From contig NW_026570250.1 of NCBI RefSeq assembly GCF_019649055.1, forward strand, positions 868,001 through 932,000: 64,000 bases of DNA. The letters are read 5' to 3'. Position numbers and translations under genes: made by a program. Source of the DNA: Paramacrobiotus metropolitanus (Eukaryota; Tardigrada; Eutardigrada; Parachela; Macrobiotidae). This document shows positions 48,101 to 58,900 of the stretch, in pieces. Positions within the stretch are counted from its first letter, which is position 1. Each line of letters begins with the position of its first letter. The notes beneath the pieces were generated by a model. That model saw nothing but the letters and a program-made list of their open reading frames with translations. It was not told where the DNA came from and searched no databases.

Positions 48101-51100
48101 AAGGCAACGAAATGGCCATCGCGTTTTATAGTCGGCAAATATTAGAGGGACTGCGATATTTGCATGACCAAAAGATTGTCCATCGTGACATTAAAGGAGG
48201 CAACGTGCTAGTGAACACTTTTAGTGGCGTCTTGAAAATCTCTGATTTCGGTACCAGCAAACGTTTGTCCGGTTTGAACTCTAATGCCAGCTCTTTCAAA
48301 GGAACGTTCCAGTATATGGCACCGGAAGTTATCGACGCCCAGGGTCAACGAGGCTACGCTGCCCCGGCGGATATTTGGTCATTCGGATGTACCGTCATTG
48401 AAATGGCTCAGGGAAAACCTCCATTTAGCGAGATACAGTCGCCGGTAGCAGCAATGTTTTTAGTGGGAAGAAATAAAAGCCATCCTATGATTCCTGAAGA
48501 ACTGGGTACTGAATGCCGAGAATTTATTCTGTCTACATTCTGTTCCAATCCGGCGGACCGGTTGACGGCAGCATGTTTATTAAAGCACCCTTTTTTGCGG
48601 GAGGCCAACAAGAAACGGCAACGCAACAACTCGGTGACTTCTCTGAACGGCAGTATGTCGAGAAGCCATTCGGTACCGCCCGCGGATTCTGTTGATGCTA
48701 GTACACTAGAAGCTCGCGAATTGGTAAGATACGATAACGAGTGAAATAGTGATTTAGAGTACTAGTACCTAATTTGAAAAGGCAAATATTTATATATTGT
48801 ACATGGTATAGTACTTCTAGCTGTCTATCCGTAAATCGCCTTCTTACAATGCGAGTTCATTCGTCCGTGTTGATAATCTTACATATTAAGCGGCAGGAGT
48901 CGTAACGCGACCGCCTCCAAATCCCTCTCATTGGTCAAAACCAAAATATATACTAAACGAAGTGAACCTACTGAACAAACTCACAACTGTAGTGAACCTG
49001 CTGAACACACTTACTAAACACAATGACAGCTGAACCCACCAAAACCTTAGTGAACCAGATGAACCCAACCGAAAAGTTGGCGAACCGACTGAACCCAACC
49101 AAAGCCTTACTGAATCAGCCGAACCCAACCTAATCCTCAGTGAACCGACTGAACCCAACCGAAAAGTTAGCGAACCGACTGAACCCAACCAAAACCGTAC
49201 TGAACCAGCCGAACCCAACCTAAAACTTAGTGACCTGACTGAACCCAACCTAAAACTTAGTGAACTGACTGAACCCGACCAAAACCTGATTGAACCAACT
49301 GAACCCAACGGAAAAAATAGCGAACCGACTGAACCCAACCAAAACCCTACTGAACCAGCCGAACCCAACCAAAAACTTAGTGAACTGACTGAACCCGACG
49401 AACCTGATTGAACCAACTGAACCCAACGGAAAAGATAGCGAACCAACTGAACCAACCAGAGCCTTAGTGAACCCGCTGAACCCAAACTAATACTTCGTTA
49501 ACTGACTGAACCCGACCAAAACCTGATTGAACCAACTGAACCCAACGGAAAAGATAGCGAACCAACTGAACCCAACCAGAACCTTAGTAAACCCGCTGAA
49601 CCCAAACTAATGCTTCGTGAACCGACTGAACCCAACCGAAAAGTTAGTGAACCCACTGAACCAAACTAAAACCTTTCTGAACCAGCCGAACCCAACCGTG
49701 AGCCGACTGAACCCAATCAAACCTTACTGAACCGAAGGGAACTGACGGAACCCAACAAGAAAGTTACTGAACCCAACCTAATCCTAACTGAACCGACTGA
49801 ACCCAATCGAAAAGTTAGTGAACCGATTAAACCATACCTTACTAAACCGACCTACGAATAAACATCTGAACTTATTTAATTAATTACTCAACAAAGTGAA
49901 CCTGCTGAAAATAATAGTAACAAAATAAACCTGCTAAATTCACTAACTAAGCGAATTAAACCTACTATACGGACTTACTAAACTTACTACAGAACGTAAC
50001 CTACTGAACATCTTACCGAATTAAACTAAATTACTTCATTAATTTCCCACTTAATAAATCGAATTCACTAAATAAATTAAATAAAATAAATTAAAATGAA
50101 ATATCTTAATTAAATAAATAATTGATAAATAATTTATTAAAGTAGTTAATTTTTTACTAACTAAATTCAAGTAAGTAACTAGATAAATTGCAATCATTAA
50201 AACAATTAAAATTAAATAAATAAAATAAATAAGTTGAATAAATAAAACAGCTAACCTAAACAAATTAAAATAAAATTAATAAAATATTTCGAATAAAATA
50301 AACTATAATTAGCTGAACCAACGAGATACTATAAAGTACGTAATTTACAACATCGTTAACCCATTGAACTAATTGAATAGACAAAGTAAATCTCCTCAAC
50401 ATACTTACTAAGCGAATTAAAATTACTAATCCAACTCATTAATGTAACTAAACCCACTGAACTAAACAAAATAAACTTACCAAACAGCTTGCCAAAGAAA
50501 AATGCTGTAACGGATATAACTTACTAAACACAGTGCACTTATTGAAACAACTGAACAAACATAGTGGACCTGCTCAATAAACTTACTAAGCGAATTAAGG
50601 GTGGGTCTAAGGTAGCACACGGGTGGGTCTCAGAAAGTAACCCCAAGAAAGTAAACGGCGTAATGTAATCACGCAAGAGTAAGCGGCGTAACGTGAGCAC
50701 ACGAGAGTAAGCGGCGCAAAGTAACCACAGGAAAGTGAACGGCGTAACGTAACCACAAGAGAGTTAGCAGCGCAAAATAACCACAAGAGAGCGAGCGGCA
50801 CAAATTAACCACAAGAGAGTAAGCGGCGAAGAGTAACCACAATAAATTGAGCAGCGCAAAGTAACCACACTAGACTGAGCGGCGTAACGTAACCACAAGA
50901 GAGTCAACGGCGCAAAGTAACCACAAGAAATCGGGCGACGTAACGTAACCACAAGAAAGTCAACGGCGCAAAATAACTACAAGAAATTGAGCGGCGTAAC
51001 GTGAGCACGGGAAAGTGAGCGACGTATAATAATCACAAGAGAGTGAGCCGCGTGACGTGAACACGGGAAAGTAAGCTACGTAACGTAACCTACGAGTGAG

Positions 51101-53440
51101 CGGCGTAACGCAACCACAAGCGAGGGAGAGGCGTAAGTTGACCACAAGAGAGTGAGCGGCGTAACGTAACCACAAGAAAGTCGACGCCGCAAAGTAACCA
51201 CAAGAATTTGAGCGGCGTAATGTGTGCACGGAAAGGGGAGCGACGTAACGTAACCACAAGAAAGTGAGCTGCGCAAAGTAAACACAAGAAGTTGGGCGGC
51301 ATAACGTAACCACAAGAGAGTGAGTGGCGTAACGTGATTGCAAGAAAGTGATCGGCGTAACGTAACCACAAGAGACTGAACGGCGTAACGTAACCGCAAG
51401 AGAGTGAGCGGCGTAACGTAACAACGAGAGAGTGAACTGCGCAATGTAACCACAAGACAGTGACTAGCAAAACGTAACCACAAGAGAGTGAACAGCGCAA
51501 CGTATCCACAAGGGAGTAAGCGCCGCAATGTATCCACAAGAGAGTAAGCGGCGCAGTGTAACCACAAGAGAGTGAACGGCGTAACGTAGCCACAAGAGAG
51601 TAGGCGGCAATGTAACCGCACTAAAGTGAGCGGGGTAACGTAACCACAAGAGGGTGAGCGGCGTAACGTAACCACAAAAGAGCAAGCGGCGTAACGTAAC
51701 CACAAAGAGTGAACGGCGCAACGTAATCGCAAGATGTTGATCGGCGTAACGTAACCACAAAAGAGTAAGCGGTGTAACATAACCCCAAGAAAGTAAGCGG
51801 CGCAACGTAACCACAAGAGTGTAAGCATACGCGATTAATTAGCGTAAGGTGCCTTAAGCACACACGAGAGTAGTGGCATAAGGTCACCACAAAAGAGCAA
51901 GCGACGAAACGTAAACCAAGAGATTGAGCGGCGTAACTTAACCACAAAACAGTGAGCGCCGTAACGTAACCGCAAAAGAGCAAGCGGCGTAACGTAACCA
52001 CAAAGAGTGAACGGCGCAACGTAATCGCAAGATGTTGATCGGCGTAACGTAACCACAAAAGAGTAAGCGGTGTAACATAACCCCAAGAAAGTAAGCGGCG
52101 CAACGTAACCACAAGAGTGTAAGCATACGCGATTAATTAGCGTAAGGTGCCTTAAGCACACGAGAGTAGTGGCATAAGGTCACCACAAAAGAGCAAGCGA
52201 TGAAACGTAAACCAAGAGATTGAGCGGCGTAACTTAACCAAAAGAGACTAAGGGCCGTAACAAAATCACGTTAAAGTAAACGATGTAATTTAACCACACG
52301 ATAGTTAACAGCGCAACGTAACCTTCGGTGGATACCGCGGCGCGTAGCGCGCCGCGGTCGTTGCTAGTACTGTATAGTGTATACTATGATGTACATGATA
52401 TTCTAGAATAAGAATCGAAGGATGTTTGTTCGTTGTGTCACTTGTATGTAAAATTGTTTGTCATAAAAATTAATTATCTGCGAATAATGTTATATCTCAA
52501 AACAATTTATAGCAAAAACGAATTTAGCTAGAAGCAAACGTTTGTGCCTTGGTGCGCAAATTGAATTTTGATGCAAAAGCAGACAGTCAGAATTATTAAT
52601 TTTTTGACTTCAATTTAGTTCTCTAAAAAATTAATCGTCTTGTCTGTGGTTGGTCACACGCATTTGTTTCAGGTGGAAAAGGGTGTCGGAACTTCTAATC
52701 CTTCATCTGCAGCCGTTCCCACCAGCCCTCAACCCGAGCAGGAAATATCCGGCTCGTACTGGAAACGTAAGCACAACGAAACCCAGATCGCTTTGCTAGC
52801 TCTCTTGGAGACGGAGCGTCCCGTGTTGATTGACCGCATGATGGAGTCTTTCGAAAACAACAATAAGGATGGCGGAGCGTTGATCGATTGTGCATCCATA
52901 GAAACTATGATTCGTTTGGTGGAGAAGTGCATTCAGAGTGAAGAGGGTGGTCGTGTTGGAGCTAAGATTGTGATTGAAGATTTTAAGGGATCCATCGCAC
53001 CTACTGAACATAATCGCTTATTGAAACAGCTGCAGTTGTTTTTGTTCCTATTGAAGCGCGAAGTGCAGGATGTGCTACGGAATCGCAGTATTAAGCCGCA
53101 TTGGATGTTTGCGTTTGATGATATGATCTCACGTAGCGTACAGATTATTCTGCAGCAAATGGGGATGAGTTTTGATGACACTGACTCGGAGCCGGAAAAG
53201 CGGGAATACACGTCACAAACATCGACTTCGCCCGGGAGTTACGGACAGGCACCGTATGAACAAGCGCTGGCCCGGTTCATCAAGATGCAGTGCGGGACAG
53301 CGGAAATTTTTGAATTGTTAATCAAAGCGGAGGAAAGGTATCAGGCGGTGTTACGACAAATGCTGGAGGAGAAAAATCGTGCAATAGCGTTAGCGGAATC
53401 GCAGCGTTTTGGCAGCACGGGATCCACAGGCTCGCAGTGA
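45155..53440 (+). CDS. ASK-type MAP kinase kinase kinase (MAP3K5/6/15)
   Basis: Stress-activated kinase acting upstream of p38 and JNK. Six exons (45155-45509, 45829-46132, 46437-46752, 46814-47131, 47329-48723, 52673-53440) give 1,151 residues. The N-terminal thioredoxin-binding and central regulatory parts are recognisable ([50 protein letters not shown]). The kinase domain has GSGTFGRV (from residue 603), Lys625, HRDIKGGN (Asp718), DFGTSKR (Asp737) and GTFQYMAPE. The position matching human Thr838 of the activation loop is Ser753. The C-terminal part after the kinase includes [16 protein letters not shown] and a coiled-coil stretch ([20 protein letters not shown]), but the chain ends at GSTGSQ without the SAM domain of human ASK1 (1,374 aa). 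Intron 5 is 3.95 kb and filled with satellite. Reading into it would add six residues and a stop, giving a protein of about 902 aa that keeps the kinase. Confidence 0.96.
48956..49860. repeat. Tandem array, about 30-bp unit
   Basis: About 30 imperfect copies of a 30-bp unit with the words GAACCCAACC, GAAAAGTTAG and TGAACCGACT, inside intron 5 of the ASK gene. The plus strand is strongly A/C-rich and T-poor. The minus strand therefore shows an open frame with a 10-residue period ([10 protein letters not shown]-like) at 49485-48928, which is a by-product of the repeat. Unit sequence drifts toward both ends. Confidence 0.93.
49861..50590. repeat. AT-rich low-complexity block
   Basis: Runs of AATTAAATAAATAA-like sequence between the two arrays, with scattered degenerate words of the 30-bp unit (CTGAACAAAC, GAACCTGCTGAA). 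It looks like decayed array sequence plus AT-rich expansion. Confidence 0.7.
50591..52330. repeat. Tandem array, 28-bp unit
   Basis: About 60 imperfect copies of a 28-bp unit with the words GTAACCACAAGAG and GAGCGGCGTAAC, still inside intron 5 of the ASK gene. It is unrelated in sequence to the 30-bp array. Because 28 is not a multiple of three, each minus-strand frame repeats every 28 residues, with words such as [17 protein letters not shown]. Overlapping long frames result, up to 250 codons at 51828-51076. These are not called as genes. Confidence 0.93.
51661..52245. repeat. 298-bp higher-order duplication in the 28-bp array
   Basis: A block containing the distinctive words GATGTTGATCGGCG (51733 and 52031) and GCATACGCGATTAATTAGCG (51826 and 52124) occurs twice at an offset of 298 bp. 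The two copies are nearly identical, with a 2-base deletion (CACACACG versus CACACG) in the second. This duplication is far younger than the unit repeats. Confidence 0.85.
52334..52358. repeat. GC-rich hairpin at the array end
   Basis: ACCGCGGCGCG, loop TAG, then CGCGCCGCGGT. It marks the right edge of the 28-bp array. Confidence 0.9.
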
Positions 53441-53764
53441 AGGCATGACGAATATTTGAGTGTGTTCTAGTTTTTGTTACGAATAGTTTGATTTGTTACT
53501 GCGACAGCTGTGATTTATTGTACGCAAGGAACGCTGGACCGTCTAGTAATAACTGGAATTATGATATTGGTTGTCAGGACTGACCTTCCTATAATTATGT
53601 TGCGGTGTATAATATTACCGTTGCGTACTTGGAGTAGCCAGAAACCGAACGGACTACAACAACGATGGTGTTAATTTTTAATTCAGGGTACGTCTACATG
53701 CTGCGCGGGCAGAACAAACGGTAGGACCAAGAATAGAAAACTTTCATGTTAACAAGCACATTTA
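53441..53764. other. Convergent 3' spacer
   Basis: The 324 bp between the stop codons of the ASK gene (+) and the small coiled-coil gene (-). No gene is seen, and both 3' UTRs must fit or overlap here. Confidence 0.5.
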
Positions 53765-54715
53765 TCAGCCGCCGGCGTGCTGTGTGCACTGCTTCTTTCC
53801 ATCCTGGAGCTTGGCCAGATTTGCTACCGTATTTGTTAGACTGCGCACCGCATTTTCCAACGTATGGACCCGCCCCATCAGATCTCGATTCTAACAACAA
53901 AAATGTTAGAAATAATTATGACAAGTTTGTTCAGCACGAGTCAGATTTCTCCATTGCTTAGCGCTCACCGAATTCTCCACCGTACGAACGCGGCGCTTCA
54001 GTTCGGTATTCTACGATTAACAAAGTTAATGAGGTAAAAGTACGCAAATTCACATTGAAATCGGTTCATTCAGATTATTAAAATTCCGATTTACACGAAC
54101 TTACTGAAACTGAAAACAGCAACCGACTTAAATTTTCATTCTGTTTTTTGTAAACCACACAATTTAAGATTATACGATGAAAACATTAAGGAATTCCAAA
54201 AAATACACTGAAATTACCATGTTTCGATTACCTCTGCTCGCAACTCTTCATTTTCTTTCTTCAAATCATCCAGAGCATGTGAGACGCCGTAAAAGCCGCG
54301 GATGATCCCTTGAGCCACGGGCGACCATTCTGGGGCACCCGCTTGCATGGATACCTGCAATTCCCAGGGGCCAAGATCGATGCTCGCGTTGTTTTATCAG
54401 TTATTAATGTTCGTGAAACTGAAGTTTACGACTGATAGAATATAGTAGTACTGTAGTAGTACTTACCATGGGAACTGCTGTTGTTTGTGGGCGAACCAGC
54501 TGCACTCTCTGCCCGCCATAAAAACCAGCCGCCAAGATGTTCGCGTGCTCGTTCAGGTTTAAGGGACCGTCGGGAACATGCTGCAGAGATGGATGGAGAT
54601 ATCGCACGATCCCGGAACAATGTAAGCGCAAGCGTTCTCCGGCTCCCACACCGCCTTCGTTTGTGGCGCTTCTACCGTCACCTCTGTTTCCAAACGCGCT
54701 TTGAATGGCGGCCAT
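53765..54715 (-). CDS. Small coiled-coil protein, function unknown
   Basis: Four minus-strand exons (54715-54467, 54354-54232, 54010-53969, 53890-53765) join in phase 0 throughout into 179 residues. Residues 1-83 are polar with LNLNEHANILAAGFYGGQRV. Exon 2 contains WSPVAQGIIRGFYGVSHALD. From about residue 110 to 160 there is a heptad-like coiled coil (LKKENEELRAE, then ELKRRVRTVEN, DLMGRVHTLENAVRSL). Exon 3 is only 14 codons, and the first 14 codons of exon 4 are a near repeat of it (NTELKRRVRTVENS against NRDLMGRVHTLENA). There is no signal or membrane segment. I do not recognise the family; a small adaptor or complex subunit is the general guess. It is divergent from LLPH. Confidence 0.85.
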
Positions 54716-55400
54716 GCTTAGTTGTAATCTCGTAGTTTTACCTACAGGATCAATTTAAAATAACACAATTTCAGTACGTCAACGAGCTTAATAAGCAAAC
54801 TCTACTAAGACGAAAGAGAATCCAGTTCAGGAAACTTGAAAAGGTATGTAGCACAGAAAATGTAACGGCGGAGTTTCCGAAGACGTTACGAATTCGACAA
54901 GGCACACAACCGAACCGTCATAGAAATGACCCGAAACGCAACAAATGTCTGTTTTGGCCATTCGCCATGACGTCATGTTGATCGTGGAGTGATGCAACTT
55001 ATCATGGGCGTTTCACCGGAACGCTTTTCAAGGCAGGACGCCATGACCTCAGCCCTTTTCACTCCACGAGGGGTGGCGGCCGGCCACGGGCGGGTGACCA
55101 CGAACGGGACCGAACGGGATCAATTACTGTTGTATAGTACTAACTAATTATCGCCGTCAGTGCGTGGTTACGTGAACAACCACTTCTATGGCTCGTGTCT
55201 CAGTGTGGCGTAGAATTGCTCCATGTGGTTGGTGTCTGGTGTGCGCTTTTTATGCTGTTGTGAGCCGCCTTATAATATATTCCCTTTTTGTCGGGTGTTG
55301 AAGTTTCATTCTCGTAAACTTGTAAAAACATATTTTGCCTTTTTAAACAGCAGTCCACCTTCCTTCTTCAGTTCTGTTTTAGTTTGTAGCTATTTGGAAA
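54716..55400. promoter_or_regulatory. Divergent spacer with a CRE-like site
   Basis: The 685 bp between the coiled-coil gene and LLPH. It holds a perfect TGACGTCA (CRE/ATF consensus) at 54968-54975 and a GC-rich patch at 55060-55110 (GTGGCGGCCGGCCACG). Whether the site is used is unknown. Confidence 0.5.
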
Positions 55401-55990
55401 ATGGCGAAGAGTATGCGAAGCAAGGTGAAACGCAAGAACCGTGCAGTGAAGCGAGAGAAGTATGCCCAGCGTGAACTAGAACGCCTGAAGAAAACCACAG
55501 CCCGAATACAGCTTCCGTCTCACCTCACTCCTGACCAGGAGATCAAGAAAGAGATGTTGGATCCAGCAGACGTGTTCCCAGGTTCGTTATCAAGCATTGA
55601 GTTTTCATTCCTTGTTAAATACTTGCTGTTTGCACTCTGCGTCATGGCGGACCTGAAGTTGATTGACGGGTTCTTCGCGTTGAAATATGAGCAGACTAGA
55701 ACCTTGGTTGCTTTTTTGGTCTTTGCATTTCTCAAATGTATGAGCTGTCATGTTTTTACTGAATAGGACTTCCGTCGGTCGATGATGACAGTATAATGGA
55801 AGTGGAATGCGTACGACCCAGGAATAAGGCCAAATTCAAGCTGAATCCTAAATCTTTGAAGAACGAGCACGGCAACTATCCCGGTTGGATGAGCCAGCGC
55901 CGTATTCAGCAGTTGAGGAATTGTGGCAAGCGGAAAGGGAAGAGCAAAGGTTTTGGCAGGAAGAAGATTGTGAAACGCTTAAGTAAATGA
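55401..55990 (+). CDS. LLPH: LLPH (LLP homolog) nucleolar protein
   Basis: Small basic protein of the LLP/LAPS18 family, linked in vertebrates to the nucleolus, pre-60S ribosome assembly and neuronal growth. Two exons (55401-55581 and 55767-55990) give 134 residues; human is 129. It starts MAKSMRSKVKRKNRAVKREK, nearly the human start. The C-terminal block has HGNYPGWMSQRRIQQL (human HGQYPIWMNQRQRKRL) followed by KRKGKSKGFGRKKIVKRLSK. The middle is variable and acidic. Intron 1 begins with GTTCGT, an uncommon donor; reading through would give a 121-residue variant. It is divergent from the coiled-coil gene upstream. Confidence 0.93.
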
Positions 55991-58900
55991 ATGTGATGTG
56001 CAGATAACTTCGCAGTAATATGTTGTTTGTAACGGTTTGAGTGCTTTGGAAGTTTCCATGGGTTGTTTCGGTTTCCTTTGTATGAGTTAGAATTTGGAAT
56101 ATCAGAGAATTTAGTAAAAGCAGTATGTTGTTAGCACAGTTTCATCGTTGTTGATTTTCGTAATTATCATTCTTCATTTTTTTCCCCTACAGTCTACATC
56201 TGTCTTCGCTTTGGAATTCCTGCTTCCCATAAACTACTCCTTAGTGAGCAGTGCTTCTGGAACACTGTTCCACATTGTTAATATTGTAACTTTATAGCTT
56301 ATAGCCTGATTTAGTCTGATATAAATACTGATGTAGTTTATGTATCTGTACTGCATAGTGCATACGTCCGAATTTATTGACGCTTATTTCGAACGTGGAT
56401 TTCTAATTTGTACGGCTCACGCCACTTCGTACTTACTTCTTACCTACCTGTAAAATTACAGTACAGTGCTATAGCCAATAAGGAAATTTTCTATGCAACT
56501 TGCTGGTGCGCTCTTCTCTAATGAAATTCATTTCGGTGTTGCCCCAGAAGGTATAATACATTTACATACAGTGTTCATGCGAACGGATTCGCAGAGGAAT
56601 GGCTGACAGCCGACAGGCACTGAAAAAGAATGTTATATTAATTTTAATAGTCAGTACCTCAGTGCACACACCCAGACGAAATCGCCGAATTGGACGAGAA
56701 AAAAATTAAGTACTTACCAAATTACTGATTTTTTAATTATAACGAAAGCCATGACAAGAGTGACTACAGCCAGGCGAACTGGTCAGTGTCAGTCTTAATT
56801 AATTGACAAAACAAATGTATTTTTGGTTGGAAAGTGTGGAAACTGATTTTTCCTTTTTTGGCGGCCGTGTGAGGTTATTAACAAGAAAAAAGTAAAACGG
56901 GCGCATTGTAATACACATAACAGGGTGCTAATTTAATTAATAAGAAGTTGCATATTGATCGGAGGAAGGAGCTTACTCGTATTTTTCAATACTGGGGTGG
57001 AAACACTGGAAAGGGGTAAGTACTGCCTACCGCGACAGGTTACACTGCTACAGTGTGATTTGTTTAACAAACTTTCGACTGCGTCCGCGCACTCGCCGGT
57101 CGCTGTCTTAACTGATGGTTCCCATGCAAGTCAAAATTCCTTAAACATCCCCACATTGATTATTTGCCCAACTTAATTCCGGTGATTTCTTTGTAGATTT
57201 GCAAGTAATTGTGCTGATAACAGTCAAGTGTATGTGGCTGCATATACAACGAATTTCATTGCCTTTTGACCCATACCAGGTTAAAGGTCAACAACAAAAT
57301 CTACGTGATAATCTACATATTAGTATGCGTAGCCTAGTTTGCAAAAGCGCGAAGTGATGATCTTTGACCAGGTGGTTTTACGGGCGATAAGCGCCAGATA
57401 GTAACTGCACTTTTTAAAATATGACAACTCCATATTAATGACCGCACGGACCGCGGTATATCACGATAGATTCGTTAACTGTGCCTGCATGTGCCGTTTC
57501 CGTTCTAGCCGTATACAGCGCAAAATTACTTTGTATAAGTAACACAGCCATAAAGTATTGCTTATTGTAATATTCTGAAGGTAAAAACCTTCGTATACAG
57601 CAATGGCACGCCATTATTTAAACAAACTTCTGTATTAGCAGCCAGAAAACAGCAAAGCAGATGCATATTAATACGGAAACCAGAATTTAACAGCGGAAAT
57701 GCATAAGTGGCTCGCTTGCCAAGAATTTACCTAAATCTACGTTAATAGTCACACATACACTGTGATAACGCTGAATAGCATAAATAACATTATGGCAAAA
57801 TAATGCCAAAATTTCTGCCGGCAGCAAAGCCGCTATTATGCGAAACATTTACAGCCACTTTTAGCGAAAATTTTCCGAAACCATCCACACTAGTGCCTGT
57901 ACCTACGTTTTATCGTTCATCACCTGAACCGAAGATTTGTTTTTGCCGGTTGTGTATACACAGTTACACAGCATGCCGGTGTCAGAGCGTATTTAATATT
58001 TATACGCACTGCGCTGTACAATATAAAGTGTAAAAGTAGTAACTACTGTGCCGCACGAAGAATCCAGCAAAGAGCTGCACTGGTACGGAAAATTTTGTGC
58101 AAATCAGCTCGGAACGATTAAGATATCATATCTCCGATTGGTGGATAAGAATTTGATTGGATTGACACAGAACTTTCATTGCCGGCATCATTTTACATTC
58201 GTTTGCATGAACATGTACCCTGAATTTAAAAGCTGCGTATGCATAGCGTGTACGATATAACTGTTCTACGTATATGTAGATTTCATGCTCAGTTTTCCTT
58301 GTAAGAAGTAATCCATTGCACGACCATTATTTTTTATGTGTACCGAGTTTTCGGTATTTCTGTAAAGGGTCGAAGTTCGTAGGCATTTCTGGCAGAACAC
58401 GCGATTTTAAAAAAGTCTGTTACTATGAGGTTCATTGAATGGAACTGTCCAGATTAACCCCTGCGGTAGCAAATTAAATTGCTGGAGATTAATTATTTGG
58501 CTAGTTATCGAGTTACATGATCACGATAAGCTGAGCTTGTTTTTTCTTCATACATTTTATTACTCCTGATTTTCATACGGCATACGCACCGCCAGCCGAG
58601 CGATCGGTCGTGTTTTACAACGGGGTGGTCCTTCGGTAGATATACCGACACTTCGACTGCACTACACACGCTGCCGAAAATACCACAAATTTGGAACATG
58701 CTGCGGTCTCCGGAAATGACGGATGAGAATTTTTTGCGACCGGCGACAAATTCGGGCTTAATGCTGGGTATGCTGCAAAGTGCAAACTAAACAGTTTACA
58801 CATACTGTACAACCGAAAATGCTTTGATTAGCGCAGAAATTTCAACAAATTTATTAAGCAAATTAATTAACAGTTCAAGATGTCCAAGTTTTGAGTGCTT

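Noticed and set aside
48928-49485. 185-codon minus-strand frame, Gly/Ser/Leu-rich repeats
   Set aside because: It is the antisense reading of the 30-bp satellite in the ASK intron; the 10-residue period comes from the DNA repeat.
51076-52161. Several overlapping minus-strand frames of 108-250 codons
   Set aside because: All come from the 28-bp array, open in more than one phase at once, with no independent coding evidence.
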